From contig JALHUF010000705.1 in the NCBI GenBank assembly GCA_022866195.1, positions 1-15,072 of the forward strand: 15,072 bases of DNA, given 5' to 3'. Positions 1-5,698 of the stretch are shown here, one piece after another (the stretch's first letter is position 1; each line of letters opens with the position of its first letter). Both the position numbers and the translations under genes were made by a program. The DNA comes from Terriglobia bacterium (lineage in GTDB: Bacteria; Acidobacteriota; Terriglobia; UBA7540). Under the pieces are notes generated by a model. The model was given only the letters and a program-made list of their open reading frames with translations. It did no database searches and was not told the origin of the DNA.

Positions 1-459
1 AGCAAGACCGTCCAGGGCTTCCCGGGCGGGGAGCGCATCGGAAACATGGAGATTCTGGAGCAGGACACCGAAGTCCTGCTGCCGGCAGCCACGGAGAGTG
101 TCATCACCAGCGCGAACGCCAACCGCATCAAGGCCCGCATCCTGACGGAGGGGGCTAACAGCCCCACCACGGCGCCCGCCGACGACATCCTGTTCGAGCG
201 CGGCGTCTTCGTTATCCCCGATATCCTGGCCAATGCCGGCGGTGTGACGGTTTCCTACTTTGAGTGGGTGCAGGACCGGCAAGGCTACTTCTGGACCGAA
301 GGGATGGTAAACGAACGCCTGAACCACATCATGGTGGCAGCGTTCAATGACGTGGTGCGTTACGGCGAGAAGCACGGCGTCAACAACCGCATCGCTGCCT
401 ATATGCTCGCCATCGACCGCGTGGCCTTCACCGTCAAACTGCGCGGGATTTACGCCTAG
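1..459 (+). CDS. gdhA: Glutamate dehydrogenase, C-terminal part (5' end outside window)
   Basis: The frame is open from base 1 and ends in TAG at 457-459, giving the last 152 residues of a Glu/Leu/Phe/Val dehydrogenase. The visible part is the NAD(P)-binding domain and C-terminal helices: the stretch [20 protein letters not shown], the dinucleotide-domain segment around [18 protein letters not shown], then [21 protein letters not shown], all strongly conserved in glutamate dehydrogenases. The enzyme interconverts glutamate and 2-oxoglutarate plus ammonia in the cytoplasm. Whether it uses NAD or NADP cannot be told from this part. The ATG at 46 is an internal methionine, not the start. The gene ends about 780 bases before the next plus-strand gene, so it closes its transcription unit. 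Its GC-rich codon use matches the housekeeping half of the window and differs from the cassette that follows. Confidence 0.93.
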   Translation, partial: SKTVQGFPGGERIGNMEILEQDTEVLLPAATESVITSANANRIKARILTEGANSPTTAPADDILFERGVFVIPDILANAGGVTVSYFEWVQDRQGYFWTEGMVNERLNHIMVAAFNDVVRYGEKHGVNNRIAAYMLAIDRVAFTVKLRGIYA

Positions 460-603
460 CGGAGGGCGCAATTCCTGACCTTGGGTATTTCGCTGGGCGA
501 GGAGTAATTACCCAGCGGGGCAAAAAGGGGGCATTGCCCGCTTGCCGATTGCCCTCTGAACTGGATTCTCGAAAAGCATCTCGCCTGAAATCAATCAGAT
601 AAG

Positions 604-639
604 AGACATCGTCTCACCAGTCTGACTGGTCCCATTTTT
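604..639 (+). terminator. Two adjacent hairpins followed by a short T-run, possible gdhA terminator
   Basis: GAGAC-atc-GTCTC (604-616) is followed directly by ACCAGT-ctg-ACTGGT (617-631), and then cccattttt. The perfect 6-bp stem with a 3-base loop and the five T after three intervening bases resemble a weak intrinsic terminator. It lies about 145 bases after the gdhA stop. Stem strength is modest, so this is tentative. Confidence 0.3.
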
Positions 640-735
640 CTCATTTGTCCGGGTGGAGCCTTCAAGTGGGGCATCCCTGGCGGGCATCTCCTAGCCTCGG
701 AAGCTCGCCTACACAGCTCTCGCTTTCACCTTGCT

Positions 736-751
736 GGAGCAGGTAGCGCAC
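736..751 (+). repeat. 16-bp motif, left copy flanking the cassette
   Basis: GGAGCAGGTAGCGCAC here and GGAGCAGGTGGCGCAC at 4035-4050 differ at one base of 16 and are in the same orientation, on either side of the 1241-3898 cassette. They could be ends of a mobile unit, or two copies of a common intergenic repeat. Confidence 0.45.
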
Positions 752-939
752 CCGCGTTCGCTAAGGCTGCGGCTTTTTTCTTCTCACACAGCCTCGTCCG
801 GCGGTAAGTGCTGGCCCTGCACTATGTGGTACAGGGCTGCTCGTGATGAATTGCCACTGGCCGGGATGATACTGAGAACGCTAAAGGCGCACGACGCGGG
901 GACGTATGATTCGCGGGCGAGTGCGGTGAAGCGTGTGGC

Positions 940-1008
940 GTAGGGGAGCACCTTTACGGTGCTCCCGAGAAAACGACCGACGGGAGGGCCGCAAGAGCCC
1001 TCCCCTAC
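940..1008. repeat. 69-bp palindromic intergenic repeat, copy 1
   Basis: The ends GTAGGGGAG and CTCCCCTAC are perfect 9-bp inverted repeats. Inside are two further hairpins: GGGAGCACC-tttac-GGTGCTCCC, and GGGAGGGC with GCCCTCCC around a 7-base loop. A second copy of exactly the same length lies at 9192-9260, with the arms conserved and the loops and spacer changed. Compensation of this kind suggests selection on the folded form or spread as a REP-like element. Confidence 0.85.
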
Positions 1009-1189
1009 AAGCGCAAACCGCAGCCTCCGCCACGGCCGGGCCGCGGGGGCATAGGCCCAGCGCCAGCCTGGGAGAAAGGGAAGTCGGAGCCGGGACGTGG
1101 AAGGAGACTACCGCAGGACGAGCGTGCTTTCCACGAAGAGCCGCAGACCTCAAGCGCGAGGTGTGCGCTACCCGCTTACGAAAATAGTA

Positions 1190-1218
1190 TTGACGCCGGC
1201 CCACAACGGTAGCATAGT
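1190..1218 (+). promoter_or_regulatory. Sigma70-type promoter of the four-gene cassette
   Basis: TTGACG (1190-1195), a spacer of exactly 17 bases, and CATAGT (1213-1218) match the -35 and -10 consensus at 5/6 and 4/6 positions. Transcription would begin near 1225, about 16 bases before the ATG at 1241, with AAGAGAG between as ribosome site. This favours the 1241 start over an in-frame ATG at 1097 that lies upstream of the promoter. Confidence 0.6.
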
Positions 1219-1240
1219 GTACAAGCCAAGAGAGATTGAG

Positions 1241-1981
1241 ATGTCTGCGCTTCGCTCAGTCTATCTGTTACTTGTCCTTATTCTTGCTGTACAACCATGT
1301 CTCCCATCCTCAACGCCCAAGATGCAGGAACCACGAAGCCCAGCAGCCTCTCCGGCTCCGACAAAGACAAATAGTGTAGAGGGGGGCCCAGGAGACGCTG
1401 CACATCAAAGAACGAAGGATACTGAAAGAAAAGCCTTCTCCGAGCTGGCGCTCTTCCTATTGGGCAGTGGACTCGCGTTGCTGATAACTCTTCTGGGCTG
1501 GAGTGACCAAATCCGTAACTTCAACCGTGATTCCATAGACCTCATGGACAAGTTCGTCGAAAAAACTGGAATTCGGAAAACGGACTTCCAACGGTTCCTT
1601 AGATCAACAAACCCTACAGATCGCCTCGCTGCCGTTACAGCCATGATGAACTCCGGCAAGCTGAAGACGGTGGAGGACGTGGAATTGACTGGGTTGTTTA
1701 ATCAACTAGGGGACATTTCCAAACATCTGGGGGGCCTCTGTTCGCGCAAGTATTTTTTCACACTATGCTTGACTGGGTGCATGTTCGCAACCGGCACAGT
1801 CTCGCTGTTCACAACAGCGAACGACCAAGTATTACTGGGGGCGTTTCATATTCCGATTGAATTATTGGTCACCCTGTTGCCTTTAAGCTGCATTCTTGTG
1901 ATTTTCGGGGTCATCATTCGCTGCAATCAGTGGGAAAAGCAGTTCAACGATCAACTTTCAGCGATTTCGGATAGGGTTTAA
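1241..1981 (+). CDS. Multi-pass membrane protein, first gene of the QueC-like cassette
   Basis: This 246-residue protein is not recognised. Residues 7-20 form a hydrophobic signal peptide or first membrane segment. A Pro/Ser/Ala/Thr-rich linker follows (about 24-60). Membrane segments are then seen at about 68-87, 170-191 and 203-228, with a polar, helix-prone region at 88-168 and a short charged tail. Cys20 is preceded by proline, so a lipoprotein site is unlikely. The start at 1241 is chosen because it follows a promoter and a purine-rich ribosome site and opens directly with the hydrophobic segment. The stop is only 2 bases before the next gene, so the four genes should be cotranscribed. 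By context it could be the membrane effector of a defence-like cassette; that is inference only. Its lower GC content than gdhA and the 4760-15072 genes suggests acquisition by transfer. Confidence 0.8.
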   Translation: MSALRSVYLLLVLILAVQPCLPSSTPKMQEPRSPAASPAPTKTNSVEGGPGDAAHQRTKDTERKAFSELALFLLGSGLALLITLLGWSDQIRNFNRDSIDLMDKFVEKTGIRKTDFQRFLRSTNPTDRLAAVTAMMNSGKLKTVEDVELTGLFNQLGDISKHLGGLCSRKYFFTLCLTGCMFATGTVSLFTTANDQVLLGAFHIPIELLVTLLPLSCILVIFGVIIRCNQWEKQFNDQLSAISDRV

Positions 1982-1983
1982 AC

Positions 1984-2343
1984 ATGGGCGGGCGAAGAGG
2001 ACGAAGTCTGGCGGAGATTGTAGGCACAGGTCTATCTCGGCAAAAAGAGCAGTTTGAAGAAGCCATCGCCTCCCGGGACCCGTACGAAGTCGCTGTCAGT
2101 TCAGCAAGGCTTCTCGCTCGGAGCAAGAGAGCGGTGAACATACTTTATTACGCCTCCAAACTCTCTGATTTCATTCGGGAAGTTGTCGAGTCAGGCAAAG
2201 ATCTGACTTACGCCGAGCGACAGGGTTTGGCAAGAAGCGAGTGGAGCCGAATCAAGAAGAAGGAAGACATTAAGGACGATCCGATTGTTACTCAAGCGGT
2301 TATTCGAGCTACAGCTAAAGCCATCGCGAAAAGCGAGAAGTAG
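1984..2343 (+). CDS. Small basic protein with Met-Gly-Gly N-terminus, possible partner or substrate of the QueC-like enzyme
   Basis: This 119-residue protein has no family I recognise. It begins MGGRRGRSLAEIV, so methionine removal would expose Gly-Gly followed by a basic patch. The rest looks largely helical: residues 14-32, 33-70 (with ARLLARSKRAVNILYYASKL), 75-95, and a Lys-rich helical tail at 98-119. No membrane segment or catalytic motif is visible. It starts 2 bases after the membrane-protein gene, without a strong ribosome site, suggesting translational coupling, and ends 3 bases before the next gene. As recalled from recent reports, QueC-like enzymes of anti-phage operons attach a deazaguanine to the N-terminal residue of a partner protein. 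A short protein with an exposed N-terminal glycine beside a QueC-like gene fits that role, but this is inference and not shown by the sequence. Confidence 0.75.
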   Translation: MGGRRGRSLAEIVGTGLSRQKEQFEEAIASRDPYEVAVSSARLLARSKRAVNILYYASKLSDFIREVVESGKDLTYAERQGLARSEWSRIKKKEDIKDDPIVTQAVIRATAKAIAKSEK

Positions 2344-2346
2344 AAG

Positions 2347-2649
2347 ATGGCCAAGCCCTCTCCGAAAGTTCTCCAAGCGTGGGTAGCTCAGCATAAGAGT
2401 GTCTTGTTTGATATTTTGACTGGTATCGTCAGAAACGAGGAGTTCGCGAAAGAGTTCGCCGAGTTCCGCGCAGCTGGGCAGCGCCTCACGAAACAACAGC
2501 AGCATACGGTCGCGGGGTACGCCAGCGAATACTATGTACCACGGGCAAACCCGAGTCCCGGTGCGCTTACACTACAACAGATCGCCGCCCTAACAAGAGA
2601 AGCCATACGATCCGCGCTCAATAGACTTGCTCATGAAGATAGAACGTAA
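2347..2649 (+). CDS. Small hypothetical protein, third gene of the QueC-like cassette
   Basis: This 100-residue soluble protein is not recognised. It looks helical: an amphipathic region at about 6-28, a charged segment EEFAKEFAEFRAAGQRL (31-47), a central stretch with QQQHTVAGYASEYYVP (50-65), a Pro/Asn turn, and a C-terminal helix from 74 onward. There is no signal peptide, membrane segment, nuclease motif or cysteine. Its ATG is 3 bases after the stop of the 119-aa gene and is preceded by GAGAAG, and its 3' end overlaps the QueC-like gene by 17 bases in another frame. It is therefore tightly coupled to both neighbours and probably acts with them. It might pair with the 119-aa protein as a two-subunit component; nothing in the sequence proves this. 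Confidence 0.75.
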   Translation: MAKPSPKVLQAWVAQHKSVLFDILTGIVRNEEFAKEFAEFRAAGQRLTKQQQHTVAGYASEYYVPRANPSPGALTLQQIAALTREAIRSALNRLAHEDRT

Positions 2650-3898
2650 GAGCGGGCAAGGGACGTTCGTCTGCCAAATCCCAGAAAAAGAAAGGCGCAT
2701 GTCCGTCATCCCTGCAAGAGATCCACGGGCACTTAATGCACTGGTCCTTGCCGAGGCAGTGTTTGAAATCGAGAAGGCTGCAAGGAGGATGCCGGTCCGG
2801 ACAGCCGAGATCCCGCTTTTCGAGCCCATATCGCTGGGATATGACCTGGCTGCTATCCGGCACACTATACACGAACTGCTCATTTTCGTCTTAGTGGAGG
2901 ACATAGACATAAGATTCAAAGCGTTACGAATGGAGGGTGCAGAGAACACTTCAGGTGCAGCCTTCAACAAGAGCGCCAATGTGTGCCTTTTTTCCGGGGG
3001 GATTGACTCCTATGTTGGCGTGCTCGTGGGAAAGGAGAAACTAGGCGAACTCGAAGCTGTATTTTATGCACATTCAGACCAGTCGAAGACAATTCACTTG
3101 GTGCATAGGATGCAGCGAAACCAGCTCTCCAAAGCAGGTATCCCTTTGCACAAGGTAGGTGTTCCGAGCATTCAAGCGCAGGGATATGCCCAACTTCGAG
3201 GCTTCCTCTACACGGTCGCATCCGCCGCTTGGATGCATGTACTGAAAGCAGACAAGTTGGTTGTCACGGAATGCGGACCTACGATGTATCAGCCTCGGTT
3301 TTCCCCATTTGACCTGATTACTATGACCACGCACCCTGTCGTTCTTGGGTGCGCGAGACAGGTGATAAGCTCGCTTCTCGGGAGGGAAGTACAGATTATC
3401 AAGCCCTTTGAAAACCTGACGAAAGCCGAAGTCATGGCGATTTCCCCCGACAAGGACCAGCTTAAAATCACTCATTCATGTATTAGTCAGAGATTTGGAA
3501 GTCATGATGGTACCTGCTATGGATGCGTCATCAGAAGGTTAGCTGGAATCGCGGCAGGAATTAGGGACGCGAAATACGAAAAGAACCCCCTAGTGGACGC
3601 GAGGGCCCGGAGCGGGAATCTGTTCGCTTTGCTCACTTACTGTTTCAATATTCTGACCGATTATTCAAATATGGAGGATTTTGAAACAGAAACCATCGAA
3701 ATTTACGGGAAACAGGACTTATTCAGGAGATTCGCACTGGACAACTTCGCGGCCGTACACCGCCTAATTCTCGAGGGCCATCGCGTTCAGCGTCCCATCC
3801 GCGCGATGTATGAGGAACTCATAAGCGTCATTGGGACGGCCGACTTGGATGGACGGCTGGCAGCACTCCGGGCCGGGCGCTTCAGCCCCCAATTTTGA
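2633..3898 (+). CDS. QueC-like ATP-dependent deazaguanine enzyme of the defence-associated (QatC/Cap9-like) type
   Basis: QueC converts 7-carboxy-7-deazaguanine to preQ0 by adenylating the carboxylate and adding ammonia. This 421-residue protein carries the PP-loop ATP motif SGGIDS (residues 121-126) and a downstream zinc-binding region ending in CYGCVIRR. It is nearly twice the 220-240 residues of biosynthetic QueC. About 120 residues precede the PP-loop and about 120 follow the zinc region, as in QueC-like proteins of QatABCD and type IV CBASS. The conserved-looking block TECGPTMYQPRFSPFDLI (about 212-229) precedes TMTTHP. The four zinc cysteines of E. coli QueC (C-x8-C-G-x-C-x2-C) appear as Cys283, Asp292, Cys295 and Cys298, so one is Asp. 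I chose ATG 2633; TTG 2627 would add two residues, and an internal ATG at 2699 follows AAAGG but at short spacing. AGA, ATA and TTA codons are frequent, unlike flanking genes. Confidence 0.85.
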   Translation: MKIERKSGQGTFVCQIPEKERRMSVIPARDPRALNALVLAEAVFEIEKAARRMPVRTAEIPLFEPISLGYDLAAIRHTIHELLIFVLVEDIDIRFKALRMEGAENTSGAAFNKSANVCLFSGGIDSYVGVLVGKEKLGELEAVFYAHSDQSKTIHLVHRMQRNQLSKAGIPLHKVGVPSIQAQGYAQLRGFLYTVASAAWMHVLKADKLVVTECGPTMYQPRFSPFDLITMTTHPVVLGCARQVISSLLGREVQIIKPFENLTKAEVMAISPDKDQLKITHSCISQRFGSHDGTCYGCVIRRLAGIAAGIRDAKYEKNPLVDARARSGNLFALLTYCFNILTDYSNMEDFETETIEIYGKQDLFRRFALDNFAAVHRLILEGHRVQRPIRAMYEELISVIGTADLDGRLAALRAGRFSPQF

Positions 3899-3942
3899 AC
3901 GAAAACTCGTTCGCAAGCCCCAAACTGTACTTACCTAAGGGT

Positions 3943-3957
3943 CCCCGGACACCGGGG
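3943..3957 (+). terminator. GC-rich hairpin after the cassette, possible terminator
   Basis: CCCCGG-aca-CCGGGG is a perfect 6-bp stem with a 3-base loop, 45 bases after the QueC-like stop. There is no T-run directly after it; the nearest is T6 at 4004-4009. It may end or attenuate cassette transcription, but the fit to an intrinsic terminator is poor. Confidence 0.25.
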
Positions 3958-4034
3958 GCGTTCCGGTGGGGAGATTCCACCCCAAATGGGTACCGATCGC
4001 CAGGTTTTTTCTCGCCGTGGGTTCTTGGACAGCG

Positions 4035-4050
4035 GGAGCAGGTGGCGCAC
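4035..4050 (+). repeat. 16-bp motif, right copy flanking the cassette
   Basis: This is the partner of the copy at 736-751, with 15 of 16 bases identical and the same orientation. The two copies enclose the cassette and about 500 bases of its left flank. Confidence 0.45.
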
Positions 4051-4122
4051 AGTTGTCGTGTTACTGTCCGGTTCTTGGGGCCCAGGGCAGAAAAAGCCGC
4101 AGACCGAAGCGGCGGCGGGCGC

Positions 4123-4192
4123 TGTAGCGGCGATGTCTCATCGTCGAACCCGTTGAAAGCAAGCCCTCGACGGCGAGGACGCCGCCGCTACA
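4123..4192. repeat. 70-bp palindromic element with TGTAGCGGCG ends
   Basis: TGTAGCGGCG (4123-4132) is the exact reverse complement of CGCCGCTACA (4183-4192). Nested inside is CGTCGA with TCGACG. The design, outer 9-10 bp arms plus inner stems over about 70 bp, parallels the 69-bp repeat at 940 and 9192, though the sequence is different. Confidence 0.65.
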
Positions 4193-4243
4193 GGTGCCAC
4201 GCTCCCGATTTTATCGGGACAGGTTCCGGGCGGCCCTACAAAA

Positions 4244-4297
4244 TGCTCGCCTAAAGGCGAGCGCTACAAATGCCCGGCTAAAGGGGGGCGCTACACC
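4244..4297. repeat. Two tandem 27-bp units ending at the hicA truncation
   Basis: Unit 1 (4244-4270) contains GCTCGCC-taaa-GGCGAGC followed by GCTACAAA. Unit 2 (4271-4297) is a degenerate copy, with ctaaagg in the same place and ending GCGCTACACC. The end of unit 2 coincides with the point where the minus-strand hicA frame stops resembling HicA. Confidence 0.55.
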
Positions 4298-4322
4298 TGC
4301 GGAAGTCGCGTGGGATCTTCAT
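4278..4322 (-). pseudogene. hicA: hicA remnant, cut off after about 8 codons
   Basis: On the minus strand an ATG at 4322-4320 overlaps the hicB stop in an ATGA arrangement, as in normal hicBA-type pairs. The frame reads MKIPRDFRRCSAPL and stops. The first six to seven residues match the usual start of HicA/YcfA-type proteins (MKIPRD plus a hydrophobic residue), after which the frame runs into the 27-bp tandem repeat. HicA proteins are about 60-80 residues with a dsRBD-like fold and a catalytic His; all of that is missing. I searched the visible flanks, including the left side of the cassette, and found no matching C-terminal part. The identification rests on seven residues plus gene position. 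Confidence 0.6.
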
Positions 4323-4531
4323 CCGTTAGCCAGAACCTCGTCGCGGACCAAGTGGAGCCGAAGGGCGGAAGGTCGTTCCGTGCGGTCAAAATAGTAGGCG
4401 GCCACGGCTTCCCTAACGTTCTGCCGCAACTCTTCCCAGTTGTCGGCCTGGGTAAAGATGCTCTCCGTCAAGCACTCGGCGACCAAGCCGCCATCAGCTT
4501 CTTGAGTGACTTCGAAAACCAACTCGCTCAT
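4319..4531 (-). CDS. hicB: HicB-like small protein, probably an orphan antitoxin
   Basis: This 70-residue protein begins MSELVFEVTQEADGGLVAEC and has the HicB/DUF1902-like pattern: a beta strand, an acidic turn with GGLVAECLTESIFTQAD, then a helix NWEELRQNVREAVAAYYF and a final strand RLHLVRDEVL. Proteins of this shape normally pair with a downstream HicA-like RNA-binding toxin, with HicB as antitoxin or repressor. The minus-strand frame stays open upstream to 5263, but the ATG at 4531 is chosen because AGGATTAGGG precedes it and translation beyond it covers lsrF. The partner gene overlaps by 4 bases but is truncated, so this copy is likely orphaned. It is transcribed divergently from lsrF. 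It might also be a relative with no toxin role. Confidence 0.75.
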   Translation of the reverse strand: MSELVFEVTQEADGGLVAECLTESIFTQADNWEELRQNVREAVAAYYFDRTERPSALRLHLVRDEVLANG

Positions 4532-4677
4532 GGCCCTAATCCTACTTGATTGTGCTGGCCGAAGCAACCGCGCCAGCCGGCGGCCGCGGTGATTTGAGGT
4601 TGAATCAGGCAGAGGGCTGCTGTATCGTCTGGCCGAAAGAAAGCTCAAATTGGGCATCCTGCGACGGCGAACTTCGG

Positions 4678-4706
4678 TTGACAAGGGGGCCCGCCCCGCA
4701 GAGAAT
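4678..4706 (+). promoter_or_regulatory. Sigma70-type promoter upstream of the LsrF-type aldolase gene
   Basis: A perfect TTGACA (4678-4683) is followed after exactly 17 bases by GAGAAT (4701-4706), a 4/6 match to the -10 consensus. Transcription would begin near 4713, giving a leader of about 47 bases. AAAGGA at 4744-4749 serves as ribosome site for the ATG at 4760. Confidence 0.6.
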
Positions 4707-4759
4707 CCCTCTCTATCGAAAGTCATTCTTCGGACTACTTCAGAAAGGATCCGCGACTC

Positions 4760-5653
4760 ATGGCTGACATTGAAAGGGCTCCCCAAGAAGAAAAGAAGGA
4801 TTTCCACCTGGATATCCCGGCGAAGAATGTCCCCTTTTTCCTGAAGGGTTCTGGCGCCCTGGATTGGGGCATCCAGAACCGGCTGGCGCGGATCTTCCGG
4901 GCTGAGTCCGGCCGAGCGGTGATGCTGGCCATTGACCACGGCTATTTCCAGGGGCCCACTACCGGCCTGGAACGCGTGGATGTGAACATCTTGCCGCTCG
5001 TGCCCTACGCTGACGCGCTGATGCTTACGCGCGGCATTCTGCGCTCGACGATTCCTTCCTCTTGCCGCAACGCCATTGTCCTCCGGGCCAGCGGCGGCCC
5101 CAGCATCCTCAAGGAACTTTCGAATGAGCGGATCGCCATGGATATGGAGGATGCCGTCCGGCTCAACGCCTGCGCGGTGGCTGTGCAGGTATTCATCGGC
5201 GGCGAGTTCGAAACCCAGACGGTCCACAACATGACTCGCCTGGTGGATTTGGGCAACCGTCATGGCGTGGCTGTCCTGGCAGTCACGGCGGTGGGAAAGG
5301 ACATGGTCCGGGACGCCAAGTATCTTCGGCTAGCCTGCCGGATTTGCGCCGAGCTGGGCGCGCACTTGGTGAAGACTTACTATGTGCCCGAAGGCTTTGA
5401 GACCGTCACCGCCTCCTGCCCGGTTCCGATTGTCATGGCGGGAGGGAAGAAGCTGCCGGAGTTGGACGCGCTGAAGATGGCTTACAACGCTGTCCGGGAG
5501 GGCGCTGCGGGCGTGGATATGGGCCGGAACATCTTTCAGTCCGACGCCGCCGTCGCCATGCTCCAGGCCGTGGGAAAAATCGTTCATGAGGGCATGAAGC
5601 CCGAACAGGCTTACGATTTCTATCAAACCGTGAAGCGCGAGAAGAAAGGCTAG
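4760..5653 (+). CDS. lsrF: LsrF-type class I aldolase/thiolase (DhnA family)
   Basis: The 297 residues align end to end with E. coli LsrF (291 aa), which transfers the acetyl group of 3-hydroxy-5-phosphonooxypentane-2,4-dione to CoA at the end of AI-2 degradation. Shared blocks include [15 protein letters not shown] (32-46), [19 protein letters not shown] (54-72), the Schiff-base lysine in LVKTYYV (Lys205), [12 protein letters not shown], and the phosphate-binding [12 protein letters not shown]. The start has ribosome site AAAGGA and a TTGACA promoter. The next two genes are a pentulose-phosphate epimerase homologue and an aldolase/dehydrogenase. No lsr transporter, LsrK kinase, LsrG or LsrR is in view, so the true substrate may be another phosphorylated keto sugar. 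Family assignment is firm; the AI-2 role is uncertain. Confidence 0.9.
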   Translation: MADIERAPQEEKKDFHLDIPAKNVPFFLKGSGALDWGIQNRLARIFRAESGRAVMLAIDHGYFQGPTTGLERVDVNILPLVPYADALMLTRGILRSTIPSSCRNAIVLRASGGPSILKELSNERIAMDMEDAVRLNACAVAVQVFIGGEFETQTVHNMTRLVDLGNRHGVAVLAVTAVGKDMVRDAKYLRLACRICAELGAHLVKTYYVPEGFETVTASCPVPIVMAGGKKLPELDALKMAYNAVREGAAGVDMGRNIFQSDAAVAMLQAVGKIVHEGMKPEQAYDFYQTVKREKKG

Positions 5654-5698
5654 AGCCAGCCTGGGTGGCACTGCGGCGCGCGGCACGAGGCGGGAAGA

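Larger units (their letters stand above)
460..1189. other. Long non-coding stretch with hairpins and repeats
   Basis: No convincing gene lies here. Open frames of 60-110 codons exist on both strands, but they overlap one another, have low-complexity arginine- and serine-rich translations and lack ribosome sites. What can be seen: a 7-bp inverted repeat CGCTGGG/CCCAGCG at 491-517, two adjacent hairpins at 604-631, a short motif at 736-751 that recurs beyond the cassette at 4035-4050, the 69-bp palindromic repeat at 940-1008, and an inverted pair GTGGAA/TTCCAC near 1097-1134. The segment around 1139-1177 resembles, in inverse orientation, the one around 743-775 (GGTAGCGCAC ... TGCGGCT), so both are probably copies of one degraded intergenic repeat family. 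Confidence 0.6.
3899..4277. other. Non-coding, repeat-rich right flank of the cassette
   Basis: No gene is supported here. A 119-codon open frame beginning with a TTG at 3895 has a proline-, glycine- and arginine-rich translation that runs through obvious hairpins, so it is rejected. The region holds CCCCGG-aca-CCGGGG (3943-3957), a T6 run at 4004-4009, the 16-bp motif at 4035-4050, the TGTAGCGGCG palindrome at 4123-4192, TCCCGAT-ttt-ATCGGGA at 4203-4219, and the start of a 27-bp tandem repeat. AGCCGCAGACC at about 4095 is shared with about 1139, left of the cassette. Confidence 0.6.

Noticed and set aside
731..943. 70-codon plus-strand frame and the overlapping minus-strand frame 881-1204
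   Set aside because: TTG start without a ribosome site, low-complexity translation, overlap with each other and with the 69-bp palindrome.
1097..1240. 48-codon N-terminal extension of the cassette's membrane protein
   Set aside because: It lies upstream of and across the TTGACG/CATAGT promoter, has an unrelated basic composition, and would bury the hydrophobic N-terminus that begins at 1241.
460..1240. A displaced 3' half of hicA on the far side of the cassette
   Set aside because: Neither strand contains a HicA-like histidine motif or its C-terminal pattern here.
1241..1318. Lipoprotein signal at Cys20 of the membrane protein
   Set aside because: The residue before the cysteine is proline, which does not fit the lipobox.
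1241..3898. A standard QatABCD or type IV CBASS operon
   Set aside because: No AAA/P-loop ATPase, TatD-like nuclease, nucleotide cyclase or TGT-like gene is present; the small proteins are not ones I recognise from either system.
2633..3898. Housekeeping queuosine-pathway QueC
   Set aside because: It is nearly twice the usual length, lacks one zinc cysteine, has no queD/queE/queF neighbours, and sits in a low-GC cassette with unknown small genes.
3895..4254. 119-codon frame after the QueC-like gene
   Set aside because: Its TTG start overlaps the previous stop, and it reads through several palindromes with Pro/Gly/Arg-rich output.
4532..5263. Long upstream extension of the hicB-like frame on the minus strand
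   Set aside because: It is the antisense shadow of lsrF; the ATG at 4531 has its own ribosome site and gives a standard-size HicB-like protein.
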